Shown piece by piece: positions 8,099-16,468 of a stretch of DNA of 64,000 bases; the stretch's first letter is position 1, and each line of letters begins with the position of its first letter. Under the pieces are notes generated by a model. It worked only from the letters and a program-made list of their open reading frames with translations. It was not told where the DNA came from and ran no database searches. The position numbers and the translations under genes are program-made. Location of the stretch: the NCBI RefSeq assembly GCF_000733765.1, contig NZ_JPOG01000001.1, forward strand, positions 744,001 to 808,000, given 5' to 3'. The DNA is from Algiphilus aromaticivorans DG1253. GTDB lineage: Bacteria; Pseudomonadota; Gammaproteobacteria; Nevskiales; Nevskiaceae.

Positions 8099-9660
8099 GT
8101 CTTCTTTGCGGCGCTCTTGCGTGCGCTCTTCTTGCGTGCGGTTTTGCTCGCGGCTTTCTTGGCGGTCTTCTTGACCGCCTTCCTGGTGGATTTCGCAGCC
8201 TTGCTTCCGGTCTTCTTCGCGGTCTTCGTCGCCTTCGTCGCCGTTTTGTTTGGCGCGCGCCTCTGGTGGGTTGGTTCCAGGGCAGCTTCCAGCTCGTCCA
8301 GGGCTTCGCCGGTGTAGACCGCCAGCCGCTGCAGGGAGGGGATGGCGTTGCGGCACCCGATGTAGCCCACCGTGACCTTGTCGGCGTAGCCGACGAGCGT
8401 CATGTTCAGCGCGTAGCCGTCGAAGAGCACCGACATTGGATAGATCGACTCCAGCTCGGCGCCCATCATGTAAAGCCGCTCCTTGGCGGCTACGACGTTG
8501 GAGACGACGACGTTGAACAGCGGCGGCCACTTGGGCAGCGTGCCGGTGAGCTGGCCCAGCATCAGCGGGGCGATGCCGAACATTCCGAAGCGCTCCAATG
8601 CAGCGGAGGCCATGCCCAGCATTTCGTCCTTTGTGCGCTGAGTGGTGGCGTGGATGCGCTGCAGGCGATGCAGGGGGTCGGGAATGTCGCTGCCGATGGG
8701 GCAGACGAAGCCGCTGACGGCATTGCCCGAGCGACCATCGGTCCGCGGCAGGCCGATGGGCACCGAGGCCGTCAGCGAACGCTCCGGCAGCTCGCCCTGT
8801 TCCTGCAGATAGCGGCGCGTGGCAGCGCCGCACAGGCTCAGCGCAATATCGTTGATGGTGGTGTCGGTGGCGCTGGCGATGGCCTGCAGGCGGGGCAGTG
8901 ATAACACTTGCGTGCCGAGCCGGCGCTGGCCGGTGATGGGCACGTTGAAGGGCGTGTCCGGTGTGCGCAGGGCGGCGCGAATGGCGCTGTTGTCACCTCC
9001 GCGACTGAGGCGGTAGAAGGTTGCCGCGAGATCGCGCGCATTGCCGGCCTGCAGCTTGCCGCGGCTCAATACGCCGCGCAGCATTTCCTGGAGATTGCGT
9101 GCCTGCGCGACGTCCTGTCGGTGCGCTGAAGCCTCGCGCGCGGTGCGCAATGCCGCGCGCAGCTCGCCTGGGCTGCGTGGGTCCGTGGGGTCGGCGGTCA
9201 GCCAACTCTTGACCAGCTTCATCGCGCCCATGCCGTCGATGGCACAGTGGTGTGCCTTCAGATAGAGGGCGAAGCGGTCGTTCTCCAGCCCTTCGATGAT
9301 GTGGCATTCCCAGAGCGGCCGGTCGAAATCCAGCGCGTGCGAGTGCAGGCGTGACACGAGCACGCCCAGCTCGCGCTCGCCACCCGGATAGGGCAGCGCT
9401 GAATGGCGGACGTGGTATTCGGGATCGGTTTCGGTGGGCACCCATTGCGGTGGCAGCGCGTGGGCCGCCGGCCAGTGCAGACACTGATCGAAGGGCGCGG
9501 GCATGAAGGGATGCGCGCGCAGCGCTTCCGTCAGGCGGTGAAGATAGTCCGGCGGTGCGTTGGGCGGGCGCTTGAAGGTCATCAGGCCGCCGACGTGCAT
9601 GGGCGTGCGCGCAGACTCCATGCGCAGGAAAGCGGTGTCGAGCACGCTCAGTCGGGTCAT
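8089..9660 (-). CDS. Wax ester synthase/diacylglycerol acyltransferase (WS/DGAT) with lysine-rich histone-like tail
   Basis: This 523-residue protein has the HHxxxDG acyltransferase motif (LKAHHCAIDGMGAMKL) near residue 137 and the N-terminal LSVLDTAFLRME typical of bacterial WS/DGATs. These enzymes join a fatty acyl-CoA to an alcohol or diacylglycerol to make storage lipid at the membrane or lipid-droplet surface. The family usually ends near 460 residues. Here about 60 extra residues form an Ala/Lys/Thr-rich tail with AAKKA- and TAKKA-like repeats, like histone H1 or AlgP-type proteins. The tail could bind DNA, RNA or an acidic surface. The stop overlaps the ferredoxin gene by 10 bp in convergent orientation. 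Confidence 0.92.
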   Translation of the reverse strand: MTRLSVLDTAFLRMESARTPMHVGGLMTFKRPPNAPPDYLHRLTEALRAHPFMPAPFDQCLHWPAAHALPPQWVPTETDPEYHVRHSALPYPGGERELGVLVSRLHSHALDFDRPLWECHIIEGLENDRFALYLKAHHCAIDGMGAMKLVKSWLTADPTDPRSPGELRAALRTAREASAHRQDVAQARNLQEMLRGVLSRGKLQAGNARDLAATFYRLSRGGDNSAIRAALRTPDTPFNVPITGQRRLGTQVLSLPRLQAIASATDTTINDIALSLCGAATRRYLQEQGELPERSLTASVPIGLPRTDGRSGNAVSGFVCPIGSDIPDPLHRLQRIHATTQRTKDEMLGMASAALERFGMFGIAPLMLGQLTGTLPKWPPLFNVVVSNVVAAKERLYMMGAELESIYPMSVLFDGYALNMTLVGYADKVTVGYIGCRNAIPSLQRLAVYTGEALDELEAALEPTHQRRAPNKTATKATKTAKKTGSKAAKSTRKAVKKTAKKAASKTARKKSARKSAAKKTQS

Positions 9661-9850
9661 TGCGGTCTCCCCTTTGTTTTCGTCCTTCTCGTCAGCCTAG
9701 CTGTTTTGCGGCCCGATAGCGCGCAGAGCGCCGACCGCTCGCGCTAGTCAGTTTGGATGATGGAAGAAGGGTGGCGGCGAACTAGTGTTACTGCCGCTAT
9801 TACCCGAATACCACATTAGACCGAAAGACCGGCATCACGGAGGGGAGACC

Positions 9851-11800
9851 ATGCAGAGCTTCAGGGGCGCCGTTGCACGGTGCTGTTCCATCGCCATACC
9901 CGTTATCGCGCTGACTGTTCCGGGCCTCGCGGGCGCCAGAAGTCTGTCGTTGCCATTCGACATCGAGGCCAATTACAACCTGACGCTCAACTACGCGGTC
10001 GCGATGCGCATGCAGAATCAGGATCCGGCGCTCACCGACGGCACTATCGATCCGCTGCAGCCCGTGGTGCTGCCAGAAGGGCAGATCATTGGCTTCGAGC
10101 GCACCGGCCTGCCCGACACTTCCAATAGTGATGACGGCAACCGCAACTTCGACAAGTACAGCCTGATCAATAATCGCATCAGCGCGCTCGCGGAGATGGC
10201 TTTCGAGCGCGACAATTTCGCCTTTGTGCTGAGCGGTAACGCCTTCTACGACGACGTCTTCTTCCACGACAACGACAACAAGAACGCGGATTTCCTTAAC
10301 CGCTTCGACGATACCGAAACCTACAACGACGCCGGTGAAGGCCGTGCCGGTGATCGCGAGGTAACCGACAAGTTCTCGCAGGCCATGCGCTCGCAGAATG
10401 GCCGCCGTGCGCGGCTTCTCGACGCGTATCTGATCGCCGATTTCCCCATCGGCGATTCCTCCTATCTGAACCTCCGTATCGGCCAACAGGTGGTGTCCTG
10501 GGGCGAGGCGCTTTTCTTCGGTGGTATGGCGCGCGACATGGGTATCGCCGACGCCAGCGCCGGATTCATACCCGGCGCCGAGGTCAAGGACATCCTGTTG
10601 CCGACGCCGCAGGTGTCCGCGCAGATTGGTCTTGGCTGGGACTGGACGCTGAAGGGCTACTACAAGCTCAGCTTCGACGAGAACGAGATCTTCCCGGTTG
10701 GCCACTACTTTTCGCCTACGGATGTGCTTGGGCCGGGCGCGGAGTTCGCATACGGCTCGATCAACCCGGCGTATCTCGAGGGGTGCCCCGGCCTTCTAGA
10801 TGTCGGTCAGTTCAACGACTTCGTCGGCAATCTTCTGGGCGAGCTCAGCGACCTCAGCCAGCTCTGCAATCTCGGTGGTCTCGGTGGGGCGCTGCTCAAC
10901 GCTCGGCCCAATATCCTGACCTTCCGCGAGGCCGACAATCGTCCCAGCGACAGCGGGCAGTGGGGTGTGGGACTCGACTACCGGCTCACGTCGAGCACCT
11001 CGCTTAGCGCGCATTATCTGCGCTATCACAACCCCAACCCGGGGCTGAAGTTCACCACCGGTTTCGCCCGGATCGGTGAGGTGGGCGGTATCGAGATCAC
11101 CACCGGGCTCATCAATCAGACGGTGCCGGTGAGCTACCGGGTGACCTACTTCGACGATATCGAGCTCTACAACCTGTCCTTCTCCACGACGGCCTTCGGG
11201 CTCAGCGTGGCGGGCGAGGTGAACTATCGCGATGGCATCAACATCGACGTGCTGACGATTGCTTCCGGTGTGCCCTTCCCGGAGCCGCAGCGCGGCAAGA
11301 CCGTGCAGGGTCTGGTTTCGACCATCGCCGCTTTCAATCCGGCCGTAAGCTTCATTGACGAGGTCAATGCTGTCGCCGAAGTCCAGTACATCCGCGTGCT
11401 CGACGTTGATCCGATCACCAATCCGCAGACCGGCGTCAATCCGGTCGGTGATGGTGATGAGCTCTTCTTCGTCGATAACGACGCCGCAGGCTTCCAGCTT
11501 CTGCTGCTGCCCAGGAAGCGCAATGTGCTGTCCGGTTGGGACTTCACGGGACTGGTTTCCTACGCCGAGCTGAGCTATGGCAATCCGGCACAGGCGGGCT
11601 CCTTCGGTGCGCTTTTCGGCGAAGGTGATCGTCGCCTGAGCCTGGGCGGCACCATGCAGTACCTGCAGAACCTCTCCTTCAATCTCACCTACAACTTCTT
11701 CTTCGGCGATCCCGAAGCCACCATCGGCGACAGCTTCCAGCGACAGAATCCCTTCGTCGACCGCGATTACCTCGCCTTCAACGCGAAGTACCAGTTCTAG
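9851..11800 (+). CDS. DUF1302 family outer-membrane-type protein (paralogue 1)
   Basis: The protein has 649 residues from the ATG at 9851, which is preceded by GGAGGGGAGACC. A longer start at 9785 lacks a ribosome site. An N-terminal signal peptide (hydrophobic segment ending at GLAGA) precedes a beta-rich body with repeated aromatic-terminated strands and a C-terminal Phe (NAKYQF), typical of outer-membrane beta-barrels. DUF1302 proteins occur in steroid, terpene and hydrocarbon degraders beside DUF1329 proteins and are thought to help move hydrophobic compounds. A second copy lies at 13098-15041. Confidence 0.85.
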   Translation: MQSFRGAVARCCSIAIPVIALTVPGLAGARSLSLPFDIEANYNLTLNYAVAMRMQNQDPALTDGTIDPLQPVVLPEGQIIGFERTGLPDTSNSDDGNRNFDKYSLINNRISALAEMAFERDNFAFVLSGNAFYDDVFFHDNDNKNADFLNRFDDTETYNDAGEGRAGDREVTDKFSQAMRSQNGRRARLLDAYLIADFPIGDSSYLNLRIGQQVVSWGEALFFGGMARDMGIADASAGFIPGAEVKDILLPTPQVSAQIGLGWDWTLKGYYKLSFDENEIFPVGHYFSPTDVLGPGAEFAYGSINPAYLEGCPGLLDVGQFNDFVGNLLGELSDLSQLCNLGGLGGALLNARPNILTFREADNRPSDSGQWGVGLDYRLTSSTSLSAHYLRYHNPNPGLKFTTGFARIGEVGGIEITTGLINQTVPVSYRVTYFDDIELYNLSFSTTAFGLSVAGEVNYRDGINIDVLTIASGVPFPEPQRGKTVQGLVSTIAAFNPAVSFIDEVNAVAEVQYIRVLDVDPITNPQTGVNPVGDGDELFFVDNDAAGFQLLLLPRKRNVLSGWDFTGLVSYAELSYGNPAQAGSFGALFGEGDRRLSLGGTMQYLQNLSFNLTYNFFFGDPEATIGDSFQRQNPFVDRDYLAFNAKYQF

Positions 11801-11852
11801 AGGCCTCGCGCCGCCGGCTTCGAAGCCGACCACTTGCAATCACCGGGCTTTC

Positions 11853-12845
11853 ATGACGGAACAGGCAGCAGAATTCGACCCCCGCGACTTCCGGCGCGCC
11901 CTGGGCAGCTTTGCCACAGGCGTAACCATCATTACTACTCGCGACGCCGAGGGCGAGCCGGTTGGTTTGACGGTCAACAGCTTCAACTCGGTGTCGATGA
12001 ATCCGCCGCTGGTGTTGTGGAGCCTTGCCAACGAGGCGATGAGCCTGCCCGCCTTTCGCGATGCCGACTACTGGGCCGTGCACATCCTCGCCACCGATCA
12101 GGAGGACCTGTCCACCCGCTTCGCCAAGCGCGGGGAGGACAAGTTCGCGGATCTCGATATCGAGGAGGGCCGCGGCGGCATCCCGCTGCTCAAGGGCTGT
12201 ACCGCGCGCTTCCAGTGTCGTACCGCGTCCAGCTACCAGGGCGGGGATCACCTCATCTTCATCGGTGAAGTGCTCGACTACGATCATTTCGAAAACCCAC
12301 CGCTGGTCTTCCACGGAGGGCGCTATGCACACGCTACCCAGCGCGCGCACAGCAAACCCGGTGAGCCCTATCTGGCAGGCAGCTTCGGTGAGGATTTCCT
12401 CGGCTATCTGCTGGGCCGAAGCCACTTCCGCTTCTTCTCGCGCATCCGTCCGCATTTGGCGGAGGCCGGGCTGAGCGACGAGGAGTTCTACGTGTTGTCG
12501 GCGATGACGCTGAAGCCGCGAATGTCGAGCGTCGATCTCGACAAGCTCACTTCCGGCGTTCTGGACGATTGCTGCACGCAGACGCTGGATAGCCTGATCG
12601 GCCGCGGCCTGCTCAAGAGCGAAGAGAAGGTTGCGGACGAATCCGGCTACGAGCTCACCCCGGAAGGTCGCGAGCTGGCGCTGAAGCTGATCTCCGTGGC
12701 CAAGGCCGTGGAATCGCAGGTGCTCGCCGGCCTCGGGCCGGATGAAGATGCCGTGCTGAAGTCCTTGCTCAATCAGCTGCTCGGTGTGCTCGATCCCGAG
12801 GTCGGCAGCATCTGGCATCCGGACGAGAACGAACGCCCCGGCTGA
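11853..12845 (+). CDS. Flavin reductase domain fused to a MarR-like winged-helix domain
   Basis: This 330-residue protein has an N-terminal flavin-reductase domain at about 10-165 (RRALGSFATGVTIITTRDAEG, LTVNSFNSVSMNPPLVLWSL, FIGEVLDYD). The C-terminal domain, about 180-320, resembles MarR winged-helix proteins (DEEFYVLSAMTL, LTSGVLDDCCTQTLDSLIGR, GYELTPEGRELA). The same architecture is known in the reductase component C1 of Acinetobacter p-hydroxyphenylacetate hydroxylase, where the MarR-like part mediates effector control. It probably supplies reduced FMN or FAD to a two-component monooxygenase. HsaB is a single-domain counterpart. No oxygenase partner is in this window. It starts 52 bp after the first DUF1302 gene. 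Confidence 0.85.
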   Translation: MTEQAAEFDPRDFRRALGSFATGVTIITTRDAEGEPVGLTVNSFNSVSMNPPLVLWSLANEAMSLPAFRDADYWAVHILATDQEDLSTRFAKRGEDKFADLDIEEGRGGIPLLKGCTARFQCRTASSYQGGDHLIFIGEVLDYDHFENPPLVFHGGRYAHATQRAHSKPGEPYLAGSFGEDFLGYLLGRSHFRFFSRIRPHLAEAGLSDEEFYVLSAMTLKPRMSSVDLDKLTSGVLDDCCTQTLDSLIGRGLLKSEEKVADESGYELTPEGRELALKLISVAKAVESQVLAGLGPDEDAVLKSLLNQLLGVLDPEVGSIWHPDENERPG

Positions 12846-12863
12846 TCGCTTGGTATTTGGCAA

Positions 12864-12938
12864 GGTTGTAGGACGGCCTTCAGGCCGACAGCCGAGCGCG
12901 CGGCTCCGACTGAAATCCCGACCTATCGGCCTACAACC
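12864..12938. repeat. REP-like palindromic unit with long inverted ends
   Basis: Outer arms GGTTGTAGG (12864-12872) and CCTACAACC (12930-12938) are perfectly complementary. They enclose an inner hairpin CGGCCTTCAGGCCG and a degenerate partner. The sequence belongs to the same family as 1158-1260 and 22098-22570. The rest of the 252-bp gap before the next gene shows nothing recognisable. Confidence 0.7.
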
Positions 12939-13097
12939 AGGGCGAGGCTTCCCTAGCTTCGGGTGAAGCCGCCTCCTTGGCGTCGAGACCTAGTCTTTTC
13001 GAGGGAAGATGGCGGCCATCGGTCGCCTTAGTTTCTGCTGCTAGACGAGGCGAGGGAGCAACACGCCCCGCCGAAACCTACGCAAGGGATAGACTCC

Positions 13098-15041
13098 ATG
13101 GATCGGAGAAACGTCTTGCCGCGGCTTGGCGGCAGCACAGCTGTTTGCTTTCTGTTCGGGATCGCGTCGGCGACGGCCAACGAGTTGTCGCTGCCTTTCG
13201 GAGTCGAGGGTAGCTACAACCTGACCCTCAACTACGCTGTCGCGATGCGTATGCAGGATCAGGATCCGGCGCTGACCGATGGCACCGTCGACCCGCTGCG
13301 AGCTGTGGTGCTGCCGGAAGGCCAGATAGTCGGATTCGAGCGCACCGGTCTGCCTGATACCTCGAACAGCGATGATGGCAATCGCAACTTCGACAAGTAC
13401 AGTCTGATCAACAACCGCGTATCTGCTCTGTTCGAAGCCGATTTCGAGTACGAGAACTTCGCCTTCGTGCTTAGTGGCAACGCCTTCTACGACGACGTCT
13501 TCTTCCAGGAAAACGATAACGAGAACGCGGACTTCCTCAACCGCTTCGACGATACCGAAACCTATAACGACGCCGGCCAGGGCCGTGCGGGGGATCGCGA
13601 GGTCACCAACAAGTTCTCGGATGCGGCGCGTTCGCGCGTAGGGCGGCGGGCCCGGCTGCTGGACGCCTATCTGGTTGCCGATTTCCCCTTCGGTGACGCT
13701 TCCTATCTCAACCTGCGCATCGGCCAGCAGGTGGTTTCCTGGGGCGAGGCGCTGTTCTTCGGCGGCATGGCGCGTGACATGGGTGTGGCCGATGCCGCCG
13801 CCGGCTTCGTTCCCGGTGCTGAGGTCAAGGATATCCTCCTGCCGCAGCCACAGGTCTCCTTCCGCATGGGGCTGGGCTGGGACTGGACGCTAAAGGGCTA
13901 TTACAAGTTCACCTTCAAGTCGAACGAGGTCTTTCCGGTCGGCCATTACTTTTCCCCGGCCGATGTGCTCGGCCCGGGCGCGGAATTCGCTTACGGCTCG
14001 ATCAACCCGGCGTACCTGGAGGGCTGTCCCGGCCTGCTCGATGTCGGGCAGTTCAACGACGTCCTCGGCAATCTGCTGGGCGGGCTCAGCGATCTGAGCC
14101 AGCTGTGCAATCTCGGTGGTCTCGGCGGCGCCCTGCTGAACGCGCGGCCGAACATCCTCACCTTCCGCGAGGAGGACATCGAACCGAGCAGTCGCGGGCA
14201 GTTCGGCGTTGGCCTGGACTACCGGTTGACACCCGGCACGTCGGTCAGCGCGCACTACATCAGCTATCACAACCCGAACCCGGCGCTGAAGTTCACGACC
14301 GGCTTCGCCAAGCTCGGTGAGCTGGCCGGCATCGAGCTCACGACGGGCTTGATCAACCAGCGGGTGCCGGTAACCTACAACGTCACCTATTTCGACAATA
14401 TCGACCTGTACAACGTCTCCTTCTCGAGCACGCTCTTCGGCCTCAGCGTGGCCGGCGAGGTCAATTATCGCGATGGCGTGAATCTCGACGTGCTTACTAT
14501 CGCCTCCGGCGTGCCTTTCCCGGAACCCCAGCGCGGAGAGACGGTGCAGGGGCTCGTCTCGGCGATCAACACCTTCAACCCGCCGGGCACGCTGTTCGAC
14601 GGGGTCAGCATCGTCGGCGAGGTGCAGTACATCCGCGTTCTGGATGTCGACCCGATTCGCAACCCGCAGCCGGGCATCGAGCCTGCCGGTGACGGCGACG
14701 AGCTCTTCTTCGTCGATAACGACGCAGCTGGCTTCCAGTTTCTCGTGCTGCCGGGACGGCGCAACGTGATCAGCGGCTGGGACTTCACGGGCCTGCTTTC
14801 CTACGCGGACCTGACCTATGGCAATCCGGCCCAGTCCGGCTCCTTCGGTGCGCTCTTCGGTGAGGGGGACCGTCGCCTGAGCGTGGGCGGGACGATGCAG
14901 TATCTGCAGAATCTGTCCCTCGGCCTCACCTACAACTTCTTCTTCGGCGATCCCGAGGCGACGATCGGCGAGAGCTTCCAGCGCCAGAACCCCTTCGTCG
15001 ACCGCGACTATCTCTCCTTCAACGCCAAGTACAGGTTCTAG
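13098..15041 (+). CDS. DUF1302 family outer-membrane-type protein (paralogue 2)
   Basis: This 647-residue protein is a close copy of the product of 9851-11800, with long identical stretches (for example ERTGLPDTSNSDDGNRNF and FNDV/FLGN-type segments). It starts at ATG with a signal peptide (LLFGIASATA-like region) and ends in NAKYRF, a typical beta-barrel terminal Phe. The most variable parts are the N-terminal leader and scattered loop residues. The flavin reductase gene sits between the two copies. A tandem duplication with later divergence is likely. The proposed role, uptake of a hydrophobic substrate, is inferred from the family. Confidence 0.85.
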   Translation: MDRRNVLPRLGGSTAVCFLFGIASATANELSLPFGVEGSYNLTLNYAVAMRMQDQDPALTDGTVDPLRAVVLPEGQIVGFERTGLPDTSNSDDGNRNFDKYSLINNRVSALFEADFEYENFAFVLSGNAFYDDVFFQENDNENADFLNRFDDTETYNDAGQGRAGDREVTNKFSDAARSRVGRRARLLDAYLVADFPFGDASYLNLRIGQQVVSWGEALFFGGMARDMGVADAAAGFVPGAEVKDILLPQPQVSFRMGLGWDWTLKGYYKFTFKSNEVFPVGHYFSPADVLGPGAEFAYGSINPAYLEGCPGLLDVGQFNDVLGNLLGGLSDLSQLCNLGGLGGALLNARPNILTFREEDIEPSSRGQFGVGLDYRLTPGTSVSAHYISYHNPNPALKFTTGFAKLGELAGIELTTGLINQRVPVTYNVTYFDNIDLYNVSFSSTLFGLSVAGEVNYRDGVNLDVLTIASGVPFPEPQRGETVQGLVSAINTFNPPGTLFDGVSIVGEVQYIRVLDVDPIRNPQPGIEPAGDGDELFFVDNDAAGFQFLVLPGRRNVISGWDFTGLLSYADLTYGNPAQSGSFGALFGEGDRRLSVGGTMQYLQNLSLGLTYNFFFGDPEATIGESFQRQNPFVDRDYLSFNAKYRF

Positions 15042-15046
15042 GCGCT

Positions 15047-15074
15047 TGCCGGGCCGGCACGAGCCGGCCCGGCA
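15047..15074. terminator. Hairpin between convergent genes
   Basis: A perfect 12-bp stem, TGCCGGGCCGGC with loop ACGA and its complement, lies 6 bp after the DUF1302 stop and 6 bp before the end of the convergent SDR gene. There is no clear T-run, so it may be a weak bidirectional terminator or simply a transcript-stabilising hairpin. Confidence 0.5.
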
Positions 15075-15079
15075 GGGGA

Positions 15080-15868
15080 TCAGGGCATGTATTCGCCGCC
15101 GTTGACGTCGAGCGACGCGCCGGTGACGACGCGCGAGTAGTCAGACACGAAGAACAGTGCCGAACGCGCGCATTCCTCATCGGGCGGCACGATGCGCAAG
15201 GGGATGTTGGCCGCGATCTGCCCCTTGATCTCCTCGACAGGCACGCCGGACTGCTCGGACTGCCATTCGACATAGCCCTTCACCGGTGCACCCCACATCC
15301 AGCCCATGTGGACGGTGTTGACGCGGATGTTGTCGGGTCCGAGCTCGCTGGCGAGATATTTCACCGTGGTAGCCAGCGCACCCTTGGAGGCGGCGTAACC
15401 GGCTTCACCCACCGGCGGCACCTTGCGCGCGGCCATGGTGTTGACCATGACGATGGCGCCCTGCTTCTGCTGCTGCATCTGGCGGGCAACCGCCTGCGTG
15501 AGCCGCAGCGTGCCGAAGAGATTGGTCGCCATGGGCTCCATCCAGCTGTCGATGTCAGCCGTGGAAGCGTGGTCCATGGCACCGTGCACAAAGGCGCTGT
15601 TGACCAGCCCGTCGATGCGACCGAATTCGGCCACAGCAGCATCGACGAGCGCCTGGCAGTCCTCCGGCTTGGTGATGTCGGTGACCTGCTTGAGCACTCG
15701 GCAGTCCGGGTTGACCTCGCGCACGCGCTGCTCGGCGTCCTCCAGCTTGGCTGCGGTGCGGGCCGATACCACCAGTCCCGCCGCTCCGGCGCGCGCGGCC
15801 TCAACAGCCAGCTTCACGCCGAGCCCCGTGCCGATGCCCGAAATCACGATGATCTTGTCCTTCAGCAT
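15080..15868 (-). CDS. SDR family oxidoreductase (classical)
   Basis: The protein has 262 residues from the ATG at 15868, preceded on the minus strand by AGGGAG. The cofactor loop is ISGIGTGLG near residue 9, and the active-site YAASK lies near 160 after the Ser-region VNTMAAR. It ends in TGASLDVNGGEYMP. The family oxidises or reduces alcohols and ketones with NAD(P). The specific substrate is unknown, but the setting suggests steroid-, terpene- or acyl-CoA-related dehydrogenation. It is separated by 600 bp from the sulfotransferase gene upstream on the same strand, so it probably has its own promoter. Confidence 0.88.
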   Translation of the reverse strand: MLKDKIIVISGIGTGLGVKLAVEAARAGAAGLVVSARTAAKLEDAEQRVREVNPDCRVLKQVTDITKPEDCQALVDAAVAEFGRIDGLVNSAFVHGAMDHASTADIDSWMEPMATNLFGTLRLTQAVARQMQQQKQGAIVMVNTMAARKVPPVGEAGYAASKGALATTVKYLASELGPDNIRVNTVHMGWMWGAPVKGYVEWQSEQSGVPVEEIKGQIAANIPLRIVPPDEECARSALFFVSDYSRVVTGASLDVNGGEYMP

Positions 15869-16468
15869 ATGAGTCTCCCTCCAATGGTTCGTTCTGGAAA
15901 CTGCAAATTTCCGTTGATTAAGCCGCTCAAGGCCTGCCATGCGTTGGCGATGCCGCGAAGCGGTGAGCCAGTGGGCTCCGTGCCCTTTGAGGGTAATTCG
16001 TGACCGACTTGCCAGCGGCAAGTCGCAGCGCGAATTACGGCTGGGCCAGGGAAGGCCCAGCCAGGGTCACTTGGCGAGGTCTGGACGACCGAGCCTAGTG
16101 ACCGCGGCGATCTTCGCGCGACATACGGGCTGCGGTTGCCCGCCATCCGTGGCGCTACCTTTTCGCTAGAACCAGGCCCCGGCCCGGACATCCCTGTCCG
16201 GGCGCTCCCAGTGCTGCGAAGTGCCACTGGCACCTCGGTCACTGCTCGCCCCCGAGCACGGCATCCGAGACGGGAACCTGTCGCGGCGCAGCCGCGGCAG
16301 GCCACCCGGCGGGCACCATGGCTTTGGTTCCTTTGGCCGTAACCAAAGGAACCCGCGCCGGTCGCGCGGCGACATTCGACAGCGCCTTCGCCATGAGGCG
16401 CGGAACCCTCAAGCAAGACGGGGCCAACGGGTTGCAGAGCGAAGCTCCTGTCCCCGTCCTCTGGGCTA
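15869..16468. other. 600-bp gene-free stretch with inverted repeats
   Basis: No convincing gene is seen here; the reading frames across it lack family features. A 9-bp-stem hairpin GGCTGGGCC/GGCCCAGCC lies near 16040-16064. A perfect 11-bp inverted repeat GGTTCCTTTGG / CCAAAGGAACC separated by CCGTAA lies at 16326-16353 and looks like a dispersed intergenic repeat. The promoter of the SDR gene at 15868 should lie in the left part. Confidence 0.6.
16326..16353. repeat. Perfect 11-bp inverted repeat
   Basis: The arms GGTTCCTTTGG and CCAAAGGAACC flank a 6-nt loop CCGTAA. Such 'TTTGGTTCC...' palindromes are common extragenic elements in high-GC Proteobacteria. There is no T-run in either direction that would make it a standard terminator. 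Confidence 0.6.
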
